Below are positions 28,021 to 37,491 of a DNA stretch of 64,000 bases, in pieces. The notes below the pieces were generated by a model. It was given only the letters and a program-made list of their open reading frames with translations. It was not told where the DNA came from and ran no database searches. This stretch comes from Flavobacterium pectinovorum (GTDB lineage: Bacteria; Bacteroidota; Bacteroidia; Flavobacteriales; Flavobacteriaceae), in contig NZ_RCZH01000008.1 in NCBI RefSeq assembly GCF_006438875.1, forward strand, positions 248,001 through 312,000. Direction: 5' to 3'. Made by a program: the position numbers and the translations under genes. Every line of letters begins with the position of its first letter. Position 1 is the stretch's first letter.

Positions 28021-29049
28021 ATGGGATTTTTTGATTTCATGACCGAGGATATTGCGATAGACCTTGGTACCGCAAACACTTTAATCATACATAATGATAA
28101 AGTTGTTATTGATAGTCCGTCAATCGTTGCACGTGATAGAATATCAGGCAAAATCATTGCTGTTGGTAAGGAAGCCAATATGATGCAAGGTAAGACACAT
28201 GAAAACATAAAGACCATAAGGCCTTTGAAAGATGGTGTAATTGCAGATTTTGATGCTTCAGAAAAAATGATCAATATGTTCATCAAAAGCATACCAGCAC
28301 TGAAAAAAAGAATGTTTACTCCAGCTTTAAGAATGGTAGTATGTATTCCGTCAGGTATTACTGAGGTTGAGATGAGAGCTGTAAAAGAATCTTGTGAAAG
28401 AGTAAACGGAAAAGAAGTTTACCTAATTCATGAACCTATGGCAGCTGCAATTGGTATTGGTATCGATATCATGCAACCAAAAGGAAACATGATTGTTGAT
28501 ATTGGAGGTGGTACAACTGAAATTGCTGTAATTGCTTTAGGTGGAATTGTATGTGATAAATCTGTAAAAATTGCAGGTGACGTATTTACAAATGACATCG
28601 TTTATTACATGCGTACTCAACACAATCTTTTTGTGGGAGAAAGTACTGCTGAAAAAATAAAAATTCAAATTGGTGCCGCTATCGAAGATTTAGATGGACC
28701 GCCAGAAGATATGTCTGTTCAAGGTAGAGATTTACTTACGGGTAAACCAAAACAAGTAGACGTTTCTTACCGTGAAATTGCAAAAGCATTAGACAAATCT
28801 ATTCAACGTATTGAAGATGCTGTAATGGAAACGTTATCTCAAACTCCTCCTGAATTAGCTGCGGATATCTACAATACAGGTATTTATTTAGCTGGTGGTG
28901 GATCTATGCTTAGAGGTCTTGACAAACGTATCTCTCAAAAAACAGATTTACCTGTTTACATTGCCGAAGATCCTTTAAGAGCAGTTGTTCGTGGAACTGG
29001 AATGGCACTTAAAAACATTGCAAAATTTAAAAGTATCTTAATTAAATAA
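28021..29049 (+). CDS. mreB: Rod-shape-determining actin homologue MreB
   Basis: Bacterial actin that forms membrane-associated filaments guiding the elongasome. The 342 residues contain the phosphate-1 loop DIAIDLGTANTLI (9-21), VVCIPSGITEVEMRAV, the phosphate-2 loop MIVDIGGGTTEIAVIALGG, and the adenosine-motif IYLAGGGSMLRGLD. The N-terminal MGFFDFMTE is a probable amphipathic membrane anchor. It is the first gene of mreBCD-mrdA-rodA. A strong hairpin between mreB and mreC could lower expression of the downstream membrane proteins relative to MreB. Confidence 0.98.
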   Translation: MGFFDFMTEDIAIDLGTANTLIIHNDKVVIDSPSIVARDRISGKIIAVGKEANMMQGKTHENIKTIRPLKDGVIADFDASEKMINMFIKSIPALKKRMFTPALRMVVCIPSGITEVEMRAVKESCERVNGKEVYLIHEPMAAAIGIGIDIMQPKGNMIVDIGGGTTEIAVIALGGIVCDKSVKIAGDVFTNDIVYYMRTQHNLFVGESTAEKIKIQIGAAIEDLDGPPEDMSVQGRDLLTGKPKQVDVSYREIAKALDKSIQRIEDAVMETLSQTPPELAADIYNTGIYLAGGGSMLRGLDKRISQKTDLPVYIAEDPLRAVVRGTGMALKNIAKFKSILIK

Positions 29050-29076
29050 GATTCAAAATAACAATCAATATTTTTT

Positions 29077-29113
29077 TTATAAGAGTTGAATTCAATTCAT
29101 TCAACTCTTATAA
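29077..29113 (+). promoter_or_regulatory. Hairpin between mreB and mreC (attenuator or processing site)
   Basis: TTATAAGAGTTGAAT (29077-29091) pairs perfectly with ATTCAACTCTTATAA (29099-29113), loop of seven bases. No T run follows, so full termination is unlikely. Confidence 0.6.
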
Positions 29114-29161
29114 AACTTTGAAACCAAAAGCATATCCTGAAACAAAATAACCAAACAAGAA

Positions 29162-29986
29162 ATGCAGCAAATTTTTAATTTCATTATAAGAAACAGTAAT
29201 CGATTGCTGTTTTTGCTGCTTTTAGGTATTTCGTTGACTCTCACAATTCAATCGCATTCCTACCATAGAAGCAAAGTAATCAGTTCTGCCAACTTTTTGA
29301 GTGGAGGTGTTTACGAAAGAATCAATCGTGTAAACGAATATTTGAATCTAAAAACTGAAAATGACGAACTTGTACTTGAAAATGCAAGATTGAAAAGTTT
29401 ATTATTCAACAAAGAAGACACCACGAAACTACCTTTGATGGATAGTTTAAAAGGAGTAAAACCTGCTGATATAATTGTATCCAAAGTAATTCACAACTCA
29501 TACAGCAGATATGAAAACTTTATCACCTTAAGCTCTGGAGCCAATGATGGCGTAAAACCGGATATGGGTGTAATAAACAGTTTAGGAATAATTGGTATTG
29601 TTGACGATACTTCACCAAGATATTCTACAGTTGTGAGTATTTTGAATATGAAATCTCAAATCAATGCCAAGTTAAAAAAGACAAACCATTTTGGTTCTTT
29701 AACCTGGGATGGAAAAAGCACTGGATATGTACAACTTAGAGATGTACCAAGATTAGCTTCTGTTAGAAAAGGAGATACTATTGTAACCGGAGGCCAATCT
29801 GTAATTTTTCCGGAAGGAATCAACATAGGAACTGTTGAGACCGTTTATACAGAAACCAAGACCAGTTTTTATGTTATAAAAGTTAAATTATTTAATGACA
29901 TGACAAACTTGGGTCACGTTTATATTATCAAGAGTAAGGACAGAGAAGAACTTATTAATTTAGAAAACAAGGAAAAAAATGAATAG
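29162..29986 (+). CDS. mreC: Rod-shape-determining protein MreC
   Basis: Periplasmic scaffold of the elongasome, anchored by one N-terminal helix (residues about 12-28, RLLFLLLLGISLTLTIQ). A coiled-coil segment (about 50-78, VNEYLNLKTENDELVLENAR) is followed by the beta-sandwich MreC core with SRYENFITLSSGANDGVKPD and GVINSLGIIGIVDD. The 274 residues are of normal length. The 3' end overlaps mreD by 8 bases, indicating translational coupling. It links MreB filaments to PBP2, encoded three genes on. Confidence 0.95.
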   Translation: MQQIFNFIIRNSNRLLFLLLLGISLTLTIQSHSYHRSKVISSANFLSGGVYERINRVNEYLNLKTENDELVLENARLKSLLFNKEDTTKLPLMDSLKGVKPADIIVSKVIHNSYSRYENFITLSSGANDGVKPDMGVINSLGIIGIVDDTSPRYSTVVSILNMKSQINAKLKKTNHFGSLTWDGKSTGYVQLRDVPRLASVRKGDTIVTGGQSVIFPEGINIGTVETVYTETKTSFYVIKVKLFNDMTNLGHVYIIKSKDREELINLENKEKNE

Positions 29987-30485
29987 CGCTTTGTTAGTCA
30001 ATATTTTTCGATTTATTATGTTACTAGCAATTCAGGTTGTTATTTTCAATAATATGAATTTTTTAGGGTACATAAGTCCCTTTCCATACATCTTATACAT
30101 TATTTTGTATCCTGTAAACAGTAACAGATCGGGTTTAATTATCTCGAGTTTTTTACTTGGATTGACAATGGATTTATTTTGTAATTCAGGCGGAATACAT
30201 GCTACGGCTTGTGTAATCCTAGCCTATTACAGACCCTATATATTTAAGTTTTCATTTGGACTGAGTTACGAATATCAAACAATCAGATTAAACGAGTCAT
30301 TAACTCCCGAGCGATTTTCATTTATTTTAGTATCTGTTCTATTGCATCACATTGTATTATTTATCCTTGAAGCTTTTCAATTTAAGTTTATTTGGGATAT
30401 TTTACTTCGAACGTTATTTAGCTCAATATTTACAATAATCACTTCAATTATAATAATTTATCTTATTAAGCCCAATAAAAGATGA
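29979..30485 (+). CDS. mreD: Rod-shape-determining protein MreD
   Basis: Integral inner-membrane protein of the elongasome. The 168 residues form five or six hydrophobic helices with few charged residues, as in the MreD family. The motifs INFLGY-like (MNFLGYISPFPYIL) and LLGLTMDLFCNSGGIHATACV match the pattern seen in Bacteroidota MreD. It overlaps mreC by 8 bases and mrdA by 4 (ATGA type), so it is coupled to both. Confidence 0.92.
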   Translation: MNSALLVNIFRFIMLLAIQVVIFNNMNFLGYISPFPYILYIILYPVNSNRSGLIISSFLLGLTMDLFCNSGGIHATACVILAYYRPYIFKFSFGLSYEYQTIRLNESLTPERFSFILVSVLLHHIVLFILEAFQFKFIWDILLRTLFSSIFTIITSIIIIYLIKPNKR

Positions 30486-32431
30486 GAAAAGTCCTGCTGC
30501 CCTCTTTAATTATTATTGCAGCATCTTTGCTAGTGATCAGGATATTTTATTTGCAAATTGTTGATGATTCTTTCAAATTAAAATCAGAAAATAATGCAAT
30601 CAAGAAAAAGTATGATTATCCTGAAAGAGGTTATATCTATGATCGACACGGTAAATTATTAGTTGCTAATCAGGCTTCATACGATATAATGGTTATTCCA
30701 AGAGATATCAAGGAAACCCTTAATATTCCTGAATTCTGTGCTTTATTAGATATAACAAGAGAAGAGTACGACAAAAGAATTGCAAAGGCTAAAGTCTATA
30801 GCCCAAGACTTCCGTCTGTATTTCTGGCACAATTAAACAAAAATGAATTTGCCGCTTTCCAGGAAAAAATCAGAAAATATGAAGGTTTTTACTTCCAGAA
30901 AAGATCGCTTCGTGATTACGAAGTAGATTATGGTGCAAATATTTTTGGCTCTATTGTACAGGTAACCGAAGGACTGATTGCCAAAAACCCATACTATAAT
31001 AGCGGAGACTTAATTGGAAAACAAGGTGTTGAAGAAAGCTATGAACATATATTACGAGGAATTAAAGGTGTAAAATACGTTCAGAAAGACAAATACAACA
31101 GAGAAATTGGCTCCTACAAAGAGGGAAGATACGATACTATTGCCGTTGCCGGAGAAGACATTAATCTAACCATTGACGCCGAACTTCAGAAATACGGAGA
31201 AGAATTAATGATCAATAAAAGAGGAGGAATTGTTGCCATCGAACCTAAAACCGGTGAGATATTGGCATTAGTTACTGCACCATCTTATGATCCCGGAATT
31301 TTAGTTGGAAGACAAAGATCTAAAAACTACACTCTTTTATATCACGATTCTATTGCAAAACCATTATACGACAGAGGACTTTTGGCAGAGTATCCTCCTG
31401 GATCTCCATTTAAAATCCTGACTGGTTTAGTAGCATTACAAGAAGGCGTTATCAACGAGCAAACTACATTTATGTGTCATCATGGATTTAGTTATGGTAG
31501 AGGTCGTTTCATGAAATGTCACGGTTTTGGTCCACATCAATTACATAATGGTATTTATAATTCATGTAATACCTATTTTGCGCAATCTTACATGTTAACG
31601 ATCAATAAATATAAAGATCCCGCAAAAGCAGTAGATGTTTGGAGCGATCACGTCAAGAGTTTTGGGTTAGGCCAATTTATGGGGTATGATTTACCAATAG
31701 GTAAAAAAGGAAATATCCCAACATCTAAAACCTACAAGAAAATCTATCCTAACGGAGGCTGGAGAAGTACAACGATTGTATCAAATGCGATTGGTCAGGG
31801 AGAAGTTTTAATGACCCCTATTCAATTAGCCAATATGATGGCAACAGTTGCCAATCAGGGTTACTATTATACGCCTCATATCATTAAAAAGATTGAAGGA
31901 AAAAAAATTGATGCTAAGTTCACGACTAAACACGTTACAACAATTGATCAAAAATATTTCCCTCCTGTTATAAGCGGTTTATTTGATGTTTACAATAAAG
32001 GTACGGCTTACGCACTTAGAGTTGAAGGAATTGACATTTGCGGAAAAACAGGTACCGCCGAAAACTACGCAAAGATTGACGGAGTCAGAACAAAACTAAA
32101 AGATCACTCTATTTTTGTGGCTTTTGCCCCAAAAGACAATCCGAAAATTGCTATAGCGGTAATGATTGAAAATGGAGGTTTTGGTGCCACAGTTGCAGGA
32201 CCTATTGCAAGTTTGATGATCGAAAAATATTTGAGAAAGAAAATCACGAGAAATGATTTAGAAATTCGTGTTTTAAACAAAAGCCTTTTAAGCGAGTATG
32301 CTAAAGTTGGTGGTTTAACAGCAGCCAGCGCAATTGAATCTACTCCAAAAGATTCTGTTATGAGAGCTAAAATTGTAAAACCGAAAGTAGAAGTCAAAAA
32401 TATACCTGTAGACACCACTAAAGAAAATTAA
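30482..32431 (+). CDS. mrdA: Penicillin-binding protein 2 (elongasome transpeptidase)
   Basis: Monofunctional class B PBP that cross-links peptidoglycan during side-wall growth. The 649 residues have an N-terminal membrane anchor (about 5-24), a dimerisation/pedestal domain with YDYPERGYIYDRHGKLLV, and a transpeptidase domain with SxxK as SPFK (Ser308, Lys311), SCN at 361-363 and KTGT at 522-525. The usual residue after the Ser is Thr (STFK); here it is Pro, which is seen directly. It is followed after 15 bases by rodA, its glycosyltransferase partner. Confidence 0.96.
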   Translation: MRKVLLPSLIIIAASLLVIRIFYLQIVDDSFKLKSENNAIKKKYDYPERGYIYDRHGKLLVANQASYDIMVIPRDIKETLNIPEFCALLDITREEYDKRIAKAKVYSPRLPSVFLAQLNKNEFAAFQEKIRKYEGFYFQKRSLRDYEVDYGANIFGSIVQVTEGLIAKNPYYNSGDLIGKQGVEESYEHILRGIKGVKYVQKDKYNREIGSYKEGRYDTIAVAGEDINLTIDAELQKYGEELMINKRGGIVAIEPKTGEILALVTAPSYDPGILVGRQRSKNYTLLYHDSIAKPLYDRGLLAEYPPGSPFKILTGLVALQEGVINEQTTFMCHHGFSYGRGRFMKCHGFGPHQLHNGIYNSCNTYFAQSYMLTINKYKDPAKAVDVWSDHVKSFGLGQFMGYDLPIGKKGNIPTSKTYKKIYPNGGWRSTTIVSNAIGQGEVLMTPIQLANMMATVANQGYYYTPHIIKKIEGKKIDAKFTTKHVTTIDQKYFPPVISGLFDVYNKGTAYALRVEGIDICGKTGTAENYAKIDGVRTKLKDHSIFVAFAPKDNPKIAIAVMIENGGFGATVAGPIASLMIEKYLRKKITRNDLEIRVLNKSLLSEYAKVGGLTAASAIESTPKDSVMRAKIVKPKVEVKNIPVDTTKEN

Positions 32432-32446
32432 CAAAGATTATTTCAA

Positions 32447-33682
32447 ATGAAAAATCAAAGTGTAAAAAATAACCTGGACTGGATAAGCGTTTTTATCTAC
32501 ATTGCCTTGGTGACACTAGGGTGGCTAAATATTTATTCATCATCATTATTATCAACTGAAGGAACCTATCAAAAACAATTAATTTTTATTGGTTGTACTA
32601 TTCCTTTGATTTTTGTCGTACTTTTTGTTGACGGAAAATTTTATGAAAAATATGCCAGTATAATTTTTGGAGTTGCTTTATTATCCTTAGCCGGTTTATT
32701 TCTATTCGGAAAAACTATTGCCGGTCAAAGATGTTGGTATGCGATTGGAAGTTTTACTTTGCAACCCTCTGAGTTTGCAAAAGCTGCTACATCATTGGCA
32801 TTAGCCAAGTATTTAAGTGATACCCAGATCAATCTGAAAGAGACAAACAGGCAAATTCAGGCTTTGGCAATTGTCTTTTTGCCCGTATTATTAATTTTAC
32901 CTCAGCCGGATCCGGGAAGTGCCTTGATCTACAGTATATTCATCGTTGTGTTATACAGAGAAGGCTTACCATCCTGGTATGTTTGGACTGGATTCATTAC
33001 CATTCTATTGTTTGTATTAACGCTTGTTTTAGAACCTTATGCTGTTATTTTAATCGCTTTCGGAGTATTAGCAATTATACATTTTAAAGGTCGGGCAGTC
33101 GATCGAAACATTATTTTAAGCGGTATTTTATTAGCTGTTATGTCTGGTTTTGTATTGTCTGTAGACTATGTTTTTGATCATATTTTCAAACAACATCACC
33201 GTGACCGTTTCAATATTTTATTAGGAAAAAGCGTTGACATGAAAGGTATTGGATACAATACCAATCAATCTGAAATTGCAATTGGATCTGGAGGCTGGAT
33301 CGGAAAAGGTTTCTTAGAAGGAACACAAACAAAAGGAGGATTTGTTCCGGAACAACATACAGATTACATCTTTACAACTGTTGGTGAAGAATGGGGTTTT
33401 GTTGGTTCAATAGTTGTTATTGCGCTTTTTGTTGGTTTATTTTTAAGAGTAATCTATCTTGCCGAAAGACAGAAAACAAAATTCAGCAGAGTTTACGGTT
33501 ACTGTGTGGCAGGAATTCTGTTTACTCACTTTTTTGTAAATATCGCAATGGTTATCGGAATTTTTCCAACAATTGGAGTTCCTCTGCCGTTCTTTTCTTA
33601 TGGAGGCTCAGGACTTTGGGGATTCACTATTTTGTTGTTTATCTTCTTAAAAATGGATGCAAATAAGGTAAATGAGTGGTAG
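32447..33682 (+). CDS. rodA: Peptidoglycan glycosyltransferase RodA
   Basis: SEDS-family polymerase that extends glycan strands from lipid II and works with PBP2. The 411 residues have about ten membrane helices. Family motifs seen are GQRCWYAIGSFTLQPSEFAK, LPQPDPGSALIYSIF, the loop GSGGWIGKGFLEGTQTKGGF, PEQHTDYIFTTVGEEWGF with the conserved acidic residue, and GVPLPFFSYGGSGLWGF near the end. It is the last gene of the mre operon. No clear terminator follows directly; the next 470 bases are repeats. Confidence 0.96.
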   Translation: MKNQSVKNNLDWISVFIYIALVTLGWLNIYSSSLLSTEGTYQKQLIFIGCTIPLIFVVLFVDGKFYEKYASIIFGVALLSLAGLFLFGKTIAGQRCWYAIGSFTLQPSEFAKAATSLALAKYLSDTQINLKETNRQIQALAIVFLPVLLILPQPDPGSALIYSIFIVVLYREGLPSWYVWTGFITILLFVLTLVLEPYAVILIAFGVLAIIHFKGRAVDRNIILSGILLAVMSGFVLSVDYVFDHIFKQHHRDRFNILLGKSVDMKGIGYNTNQSEIAIGSGGWIGKGFLEGTQTKGGFVPEQHTDYIFTTVGEEWGFVGSIVVIALFVGLFLRVIYLAERQKTKFSRVYGYCVAGILFTHFFVNIAMVIGIFPTIGVPLPFFSYGGSGLWGFTILLFIFLKMDANKVNEW

Positions 33683-34094
33683 AACATTTAGCTAAATTCC
33701 AAATTTAATCCCAAAGCTTCGGAACCAAATTCCAACTTTTATAATAGAATTCTATTTAACTATATAGGTCAAAAGAGTTCAATGTTTTCGCATCTTTTGT
33801 CAATTTCGACCGAAGGGAGAAATCACATCCAGAGAGCACCCACTGTTGTCGAGCTACTTTATGTGATTTCTCCCTTCGGTCGAAATGACAAGATCGCGAT
33901 TATTATTAAGAAGGATTGACAAAATCCATCTTACAATACAAATCATTTCCTTGGAATGTTTCAACGAAGTTCCGGAGGAACGAAACATTTGGTAGAGACG
34001 GATTTTAATCCGTCCATTTTTGTATCCATATTTTTGTCATTCTTAAGTTCCGGAGAAATCTCTATAACAATATATTCCAAATCACTTTCAAGCA
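33683..34094. other. Repeat-filled region between rodA and dedA
   Basis: No credible gene; the 111-codon forward frame at 33956-34291 runs into dedA antisense. It contains a 25-bp perfect inverted repeat, then GTTCCGGAGGAAC and GACGGATtttAATCCGTC palindromes (about 33967-34017), a block related to that at about 20950-21002. Confidence 0.7.
33804..33885. repeat. 25-bp perfect inverted repeat
   Basis: Arms 33804-33828 and 33861-33885 (starting TTTCGACCGAAGGGAGAA) are exact complements with a 32-base spacer. A diverged half copy lies at 21043-21067. Confidence 0.85.
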
Positions 34095-34131
34095 TAAAAA
34101 AAGTCCGAAGTTCTAAACTTCGGACTTTTTT
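34095..34131 (-). terminator. Terminator of the dedA gene
   Basis: AAAAAGTCCGAAGTT pairs with AACTTCGGACTTTTT, with A and T runs on both sides, 22 bases past the dedA stop on the minus strand. Confidence 0.85.
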
Positions 34132-34152
34132 ATTTATTTTAATATCTCAGTA

Positions 34153-34833
34153 TTATATATTCTCACTTGGTCTTTTCTTCAACAGTTTTAATAAAACAGG
34201 AAACGTAGAAATGATTACAATTATAATAATGATATACTCAATATGCTCTTTTAAATCTATTCCATGTTTTAAAAATACTCCATATAAATAATGTCCTGCA
34301 AATATCAATATAAAGGACCATAAAAATGAACTTAGAATATTATAGAACATAAATTTCTTTTTATCCATAGAAACTATCCCTGCAATAATTGGTGCGAAGG
34401 TTCTGAAAATTGGTAAGAAACGCGCATAAATAATTGCTTTACCACCATACTTTTCAAAGAAATCTTTAGATTGTAATAAGTACTTCTTTTTAAACCAAAA
34501 TGTATCTTCTTTTTTAAACAGATAATACCCACTTTTAGCTCCAAACCAATACCCTGTCATATTACCCAAAACTCCCATTATAGCAACCAGAGTTGAAAGT
34601 ATAAATACGTTTACAAAATCAGCTGGTATATCGACAACATTCTGAATTAGATCACGGCTATAAATACCTGCTAAAAAAAGCAAACTGTCTCCAGGCAGAA
34701 AAAACCCGGCAAAAAGTCCTGTTTCAGCAAAAACTATAAACAAAACAATAAATAAACCAATTTGAAAACCACCGATACTTAGTGTAATATAAAATTCAGG
34801 GTTAATTAATTGAGTCCAATCAAAATTATTCAT
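34153..34833 (-). CDS. DedA family (VTT domain) membrane protein
   Basis: Inner-membrane protein of the DedA/VTT family, whose members move undecaprenyl phosphate or other polyprenyl/phospholipid carriers across the membrane. The 226 residues show FAETGLFAGFFLPGDSLLFL (conserved E and G-F-PGD), GYWFGAKSGYYLFKKED, and YARFLPIFRTFAPIIAG with the two family arginines of the ARF..R motif. Four or five membrane helices. Which lipid it moves cannot be told. Two other DedA-like proteins are usually found per genome; none is in the window. Confidence 0.9.
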   Translation of the reverse strand: MNNFDWTQLINPEFYITLSIGGFQIGLFIVLFIVFAETGLFAGFFLPGDSLLFLAGIYSRDLIQNVVDIPADFVNVFILSTLVAIMGVLGNMTGYWFGAKSGYYLFKKEDTFWFKKKYLLQSKDFFEKYGGKAIIYARFLPIFRTFAPIIAGIVSMDKKKFMFYNILSSFLWSFILIFAGHYLYGVFLKHGIDLKEHIEYIIIIIVIISTFPVLLKLLKKRPSENI

Positions 34834-34926
34834 AAATGCGTTTGGTTATATTTATAAGTTCGTGAAAGTAACAATAATTTAGTTTAGCCACAATAAAATA
34901 CGGTATTTTAAAGATAAATTAACTAT

Positions 34927-34954
34927 TAAAAAAGCCCAAGTTACACTTGGGCTC
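34927..34954 (-). terminator. Terminator of the HMA-protein gene
   Basis: On the minus strand AGCCCAAGT pairs with ACTTGGGCT, followed by T6. Confidence 0.85.
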
Positions 34955-34973
34955 TAACTATTATTCGTTATGA

Positions 34974-35318
34974 TTATTTTTCTCTGTCGTATTTACAACA
35001 AGAATGCAAATTAGCATAATCAGAATCCGTTGCCTTAACCTCTTTAGTATCATGCCCTACTTTAGCAATTGCTTTGTTTAAATCTGCCGGTGACGATTTT
35101 TCTTCGTTTAGAATCACTGTTAATTCATGCGAACCTATATCCCAACTTGCAGATTTAACTCCGGGAACACCAAACGCAGCTTTTTCGATACGTTTTTTAC
35201 ATTGCTCACAGTTACCATTTACTTCTGTGGTGTATTTTAAGTTCTTATTTTTCTTAGTTTGGGCTTGCGCCGAAAATCCTAAAAAAGTGATCATTGCAAT
35301 TAAAATTAAGTGTTTCAT
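34974..35318 (-). CDS. Secreted heavy-metal-associated (HMA) domain protein
   Basis: 114 residues. A signal peptide (1-20, ending FSAQAQ) is followed by one HMA ferredoxin-like fold with the metal loop GNCEQCKKRIEKAA (Cys37, Cys40) and VPGVKSASWD. The C-terminus adds a Cys-Cys pair (HSCCKYDREK). CxxC HMA domains bind Cu(I) or similar soft metals. Its place after a metal-type TonB receptor suggests a periplasmic copper chaperone or buffer. The gap to the receptor gene is 50 bases, so cotranscription on the minus strand is likely. Confidence 0.88.
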   Translation of the reverse strand: MKHLILIAMITFLGFSAQAQTKKNKNLKYTTEVNGNCEQCKKRIEKAAFGVPGVKSASWDIGSHELTVILNEEKSSPADLNKAIAKVGHDTKEVKATDSDYANLHSCCKYDREK

Positions 35319-35368
35319 TTTTATATATTATTTATTGTTATTGAAATTGATTTTTGAAATTGGATTCT

Positions 35369-37375
35369 TTATTTTATTTTAAATCGTAATCCTGCGTAAT
35401 ACATTTGTCCAAAAATTGGCGCATATGCTACAGAAGCATCAAAATTGGGTCCAAATGGATCTTCGGCACCCAAAATCGCTTTCTGTTGTTTGTAATTTCC
35501 AATATTCTCTCCTCCTGCATATACCTCAAAAACAGGCGAAAGCACTCTTGTTACCTGCATATTCATAACAGCATAAGATGGCGAAAAATCAGGAAACTGA
35601 TCTTCTACGGGGTTTGATGCCGTGTAAGGCAATTGTTGTTTTCCTGACCAGTTAAAAGTATAATCAAACTTCCATTGCTTTCCGTTGCTTAACTGAGTTT
35701 CATATTCCAGATTCCCTAAAAAACGATGTTTTGCCTGCAATGGGCGCTGGAAAGTTCCTTTCAAATAATCTGTTTGAATGTCATAATATTTATAAGCTGT
35801 TCTCAAATTCAAATTATGAATCAATTCGTAGTTGAATTCAAACTGAAAACTATTTGCAAAAGAGCTTCCTTTTAGATTATAAAACAAAACTTCTTGCGGG
35901 CTCTGCATCAAATCCACGACGGCTTGATTTTGAAAATCTGTTCTGTAGAAATCAAATCCTGCCTCAGCATTTTTATTGAAAATTTTAAATTTCTGAGAAA
36001 AACTAATCCCATAATTCCATGCAATTTCCGGATTCAGTCCATAAATTTTTCCGCTATGATCTAAGATCGAAAATGTTCTGGAACTTGCAAAAAGCTGTTG
36101 ATTCTCCGCAAAAATATTAGCAGAACGTTTTCCTCTTCCGGCAGAAAAACGAATAACTCCATCTTTCCAGGGATTGTATCTCATATGTAAACGAGGCGTA
36201 ACAAAAAAGCCCAAACGATTGTGATTGTCAACTCTTCCTCCAAGAATCAAACTAAAATTATCTGTATTATCATACGTATATTCGAAAAACGCCCCAACTG
36301 AATTATCAATTCTGCTATAATCAGTTGTATTTACAAATTCCTGATATTGATCGTAAGAAAAATTCAAACCAGTGGTAAACTTATGCATCGTATTATTGAT
36401 AATCGAATTGAAGATTAAATTCGAATAAAAACTATTCTGTTTAATGTCATATAAATTCAATCCAAAATAAGAATTCTGGTTGTGACTGTTAAAAGCATTC
36501 TGAAAACCAATACTTTGATATGGCATATCTTTAAAAACATAACCAATTTTAGTCGAAACATCAAAACGTTCTGTATTGATTTCTGAACCCCAATGATTTG
36601 TGGTTCCACGATCTCTATCTTTATCAAAATCGACTTCTCCGGTTTGTTTTTTATCATTCATATATCTGAAATTGATAAAACTCACCAAACCGCTTTCGGC
36701 ATTATAATATTGATAACGGTTTAAAACGTTGATTTGTTTCCCTAACGGATTATCCAGAAAACCATCATTATTCATATCGTTTTTTGCAACACGGGCATTT
36801 CCATGAACAAACAAACTAGTCGCCCATTTATCAGATAACTTTTTGTTGAAATGTGTATTTACCTCAAACCTTGAATCAGTAGAACCATAGACATTCAAAA
36901 AGAACGGAATGTCGTTTAATGGTTTTAAAAGTTCTGTATTAATTTGTCCCGAAATACTCTCGTAACCATTAATTACACTTCCGGCTCCTTTGGTGATCTG
37001 AACGCTTTCGATCCAGGTTCCGGGAGTAAATGACAATCCATAAGCCTGGGAAGCTCCCCGTACCGAAGGAATATTCTCCTCGGTAATCATTAAATACGGA
37101 CTTGTCAGACCCAGCATTTTTATTTGTTTTGTCCCCGTTAAAGCATCAGAAAAATTGACGTCGATTGATGGATTTGTTTCGAAACTTTCGGCCAAATTAC
37201 AACATGCTGCTTTTAGCAGTTCTTTACTTGTAATAACAGATGTATTTGAAGTAAGTGTATAGGATTTTTTTATTCCTTTTTGCTTCTTTGTGATTTTGAC
37301 TTCCTCTAAATCTTCTTGTGAAAAAGCAGATATAGAAAATAAAACCATACAAAAAAGCATGATATTTTTTTGCAT
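35369..37375 (-). CDS. TonB-dependent receptor, metal-type
   Basis: Outer-membrane active transporter, 668 residues. A signal peptide (1-19, ending SAFSQ) is followed by a short linker with EEVKITKKQKG, then the plug domain (about 45-155: AACCNLAESFETNPSIDVNF, QIKMLGLTSPYLMITEENIP, VQITKGAGSVINGYESISGQ), and a 22-strand-type barrel ending YYAGLRFKIK. No N-terminal carboxypeptidase-like domain is present. The CCN element in the plug and its neighbours (HYC_CC_PP upstream, HMA protein downstream) point to copper or another metal. Substrate is inferred from context only. Confidence 0.9.
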   Translation of the reverse strand: MQKNIMLFCMVLFSISAFSQEDLEEVKITKKQKGIKKSYTLTSNTSVITSKELLKAACCNLAESFETNPSIDVNFSDALTGTKQIKMLGLTSPYLMITEENIPSVRGASQAYGLSFTPGTWIESVQITKGAGSVINGYESISGQINTELLKPLNDIPFFLNVYGSTDSRFEVNTHFNKKLSDKWATSLFVHGNARVAKNDMNNDGFLDNPLGKQINVLNRYQYYNAESGLVSFINFRYMNDKKQTGEVDFDKDRDRGTTNHWGSEINTERFDVSTKIGYVFKDMPYQSIGFQNAFNSHNQNSYFGLNLYDIKQNSFYSNLIFNSIINNTMHKFTTGLNFSYDQYQEFVNTTDYSRIDNSVGAFFEYTYDNTDNFSLILGGRVDNHNRLGFFVTPRLHMRYNPWKDGVIRFSAGRGKRSANIFAENQQLFASSRTFSILDHSGKIYGLNPEIAWNYGISFSQKFKIFNKNAEAGFDFYRTDFQNQAVVDLMQSPQEVLFYNLKGSSFANSFQFEFNYELIHNLNLRTAYKYYDIQTDYLKGTFQRPLQAKHRFLGNLEYETQLSNGKQWKFDYTFNWSGKQQLPYTASNPVEDQFPDFSPSYAVMNMQVTRVLSPVFEVYAGGENIGNYKQQKAILGAEDPFGPNFDASVAYAPIFGQMYYAGLRFKIK

Positions 37376-37491
37376 AAAAAATGATTTTAATGTTAATTAG
37401 AAAAGCTGCTTTTATAGAATTTTTCAATAAGTGAGAAATAACTAAACAGCATAATACAAGCCAATAAACAGCTTGATTCTAAACATTAAAA

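Noticed and set aside
33956-34291. 111-codon forward frame
   Set aside because: It runs from repeat DNA through a terminator into the antisense of dedA; no family resemblance.
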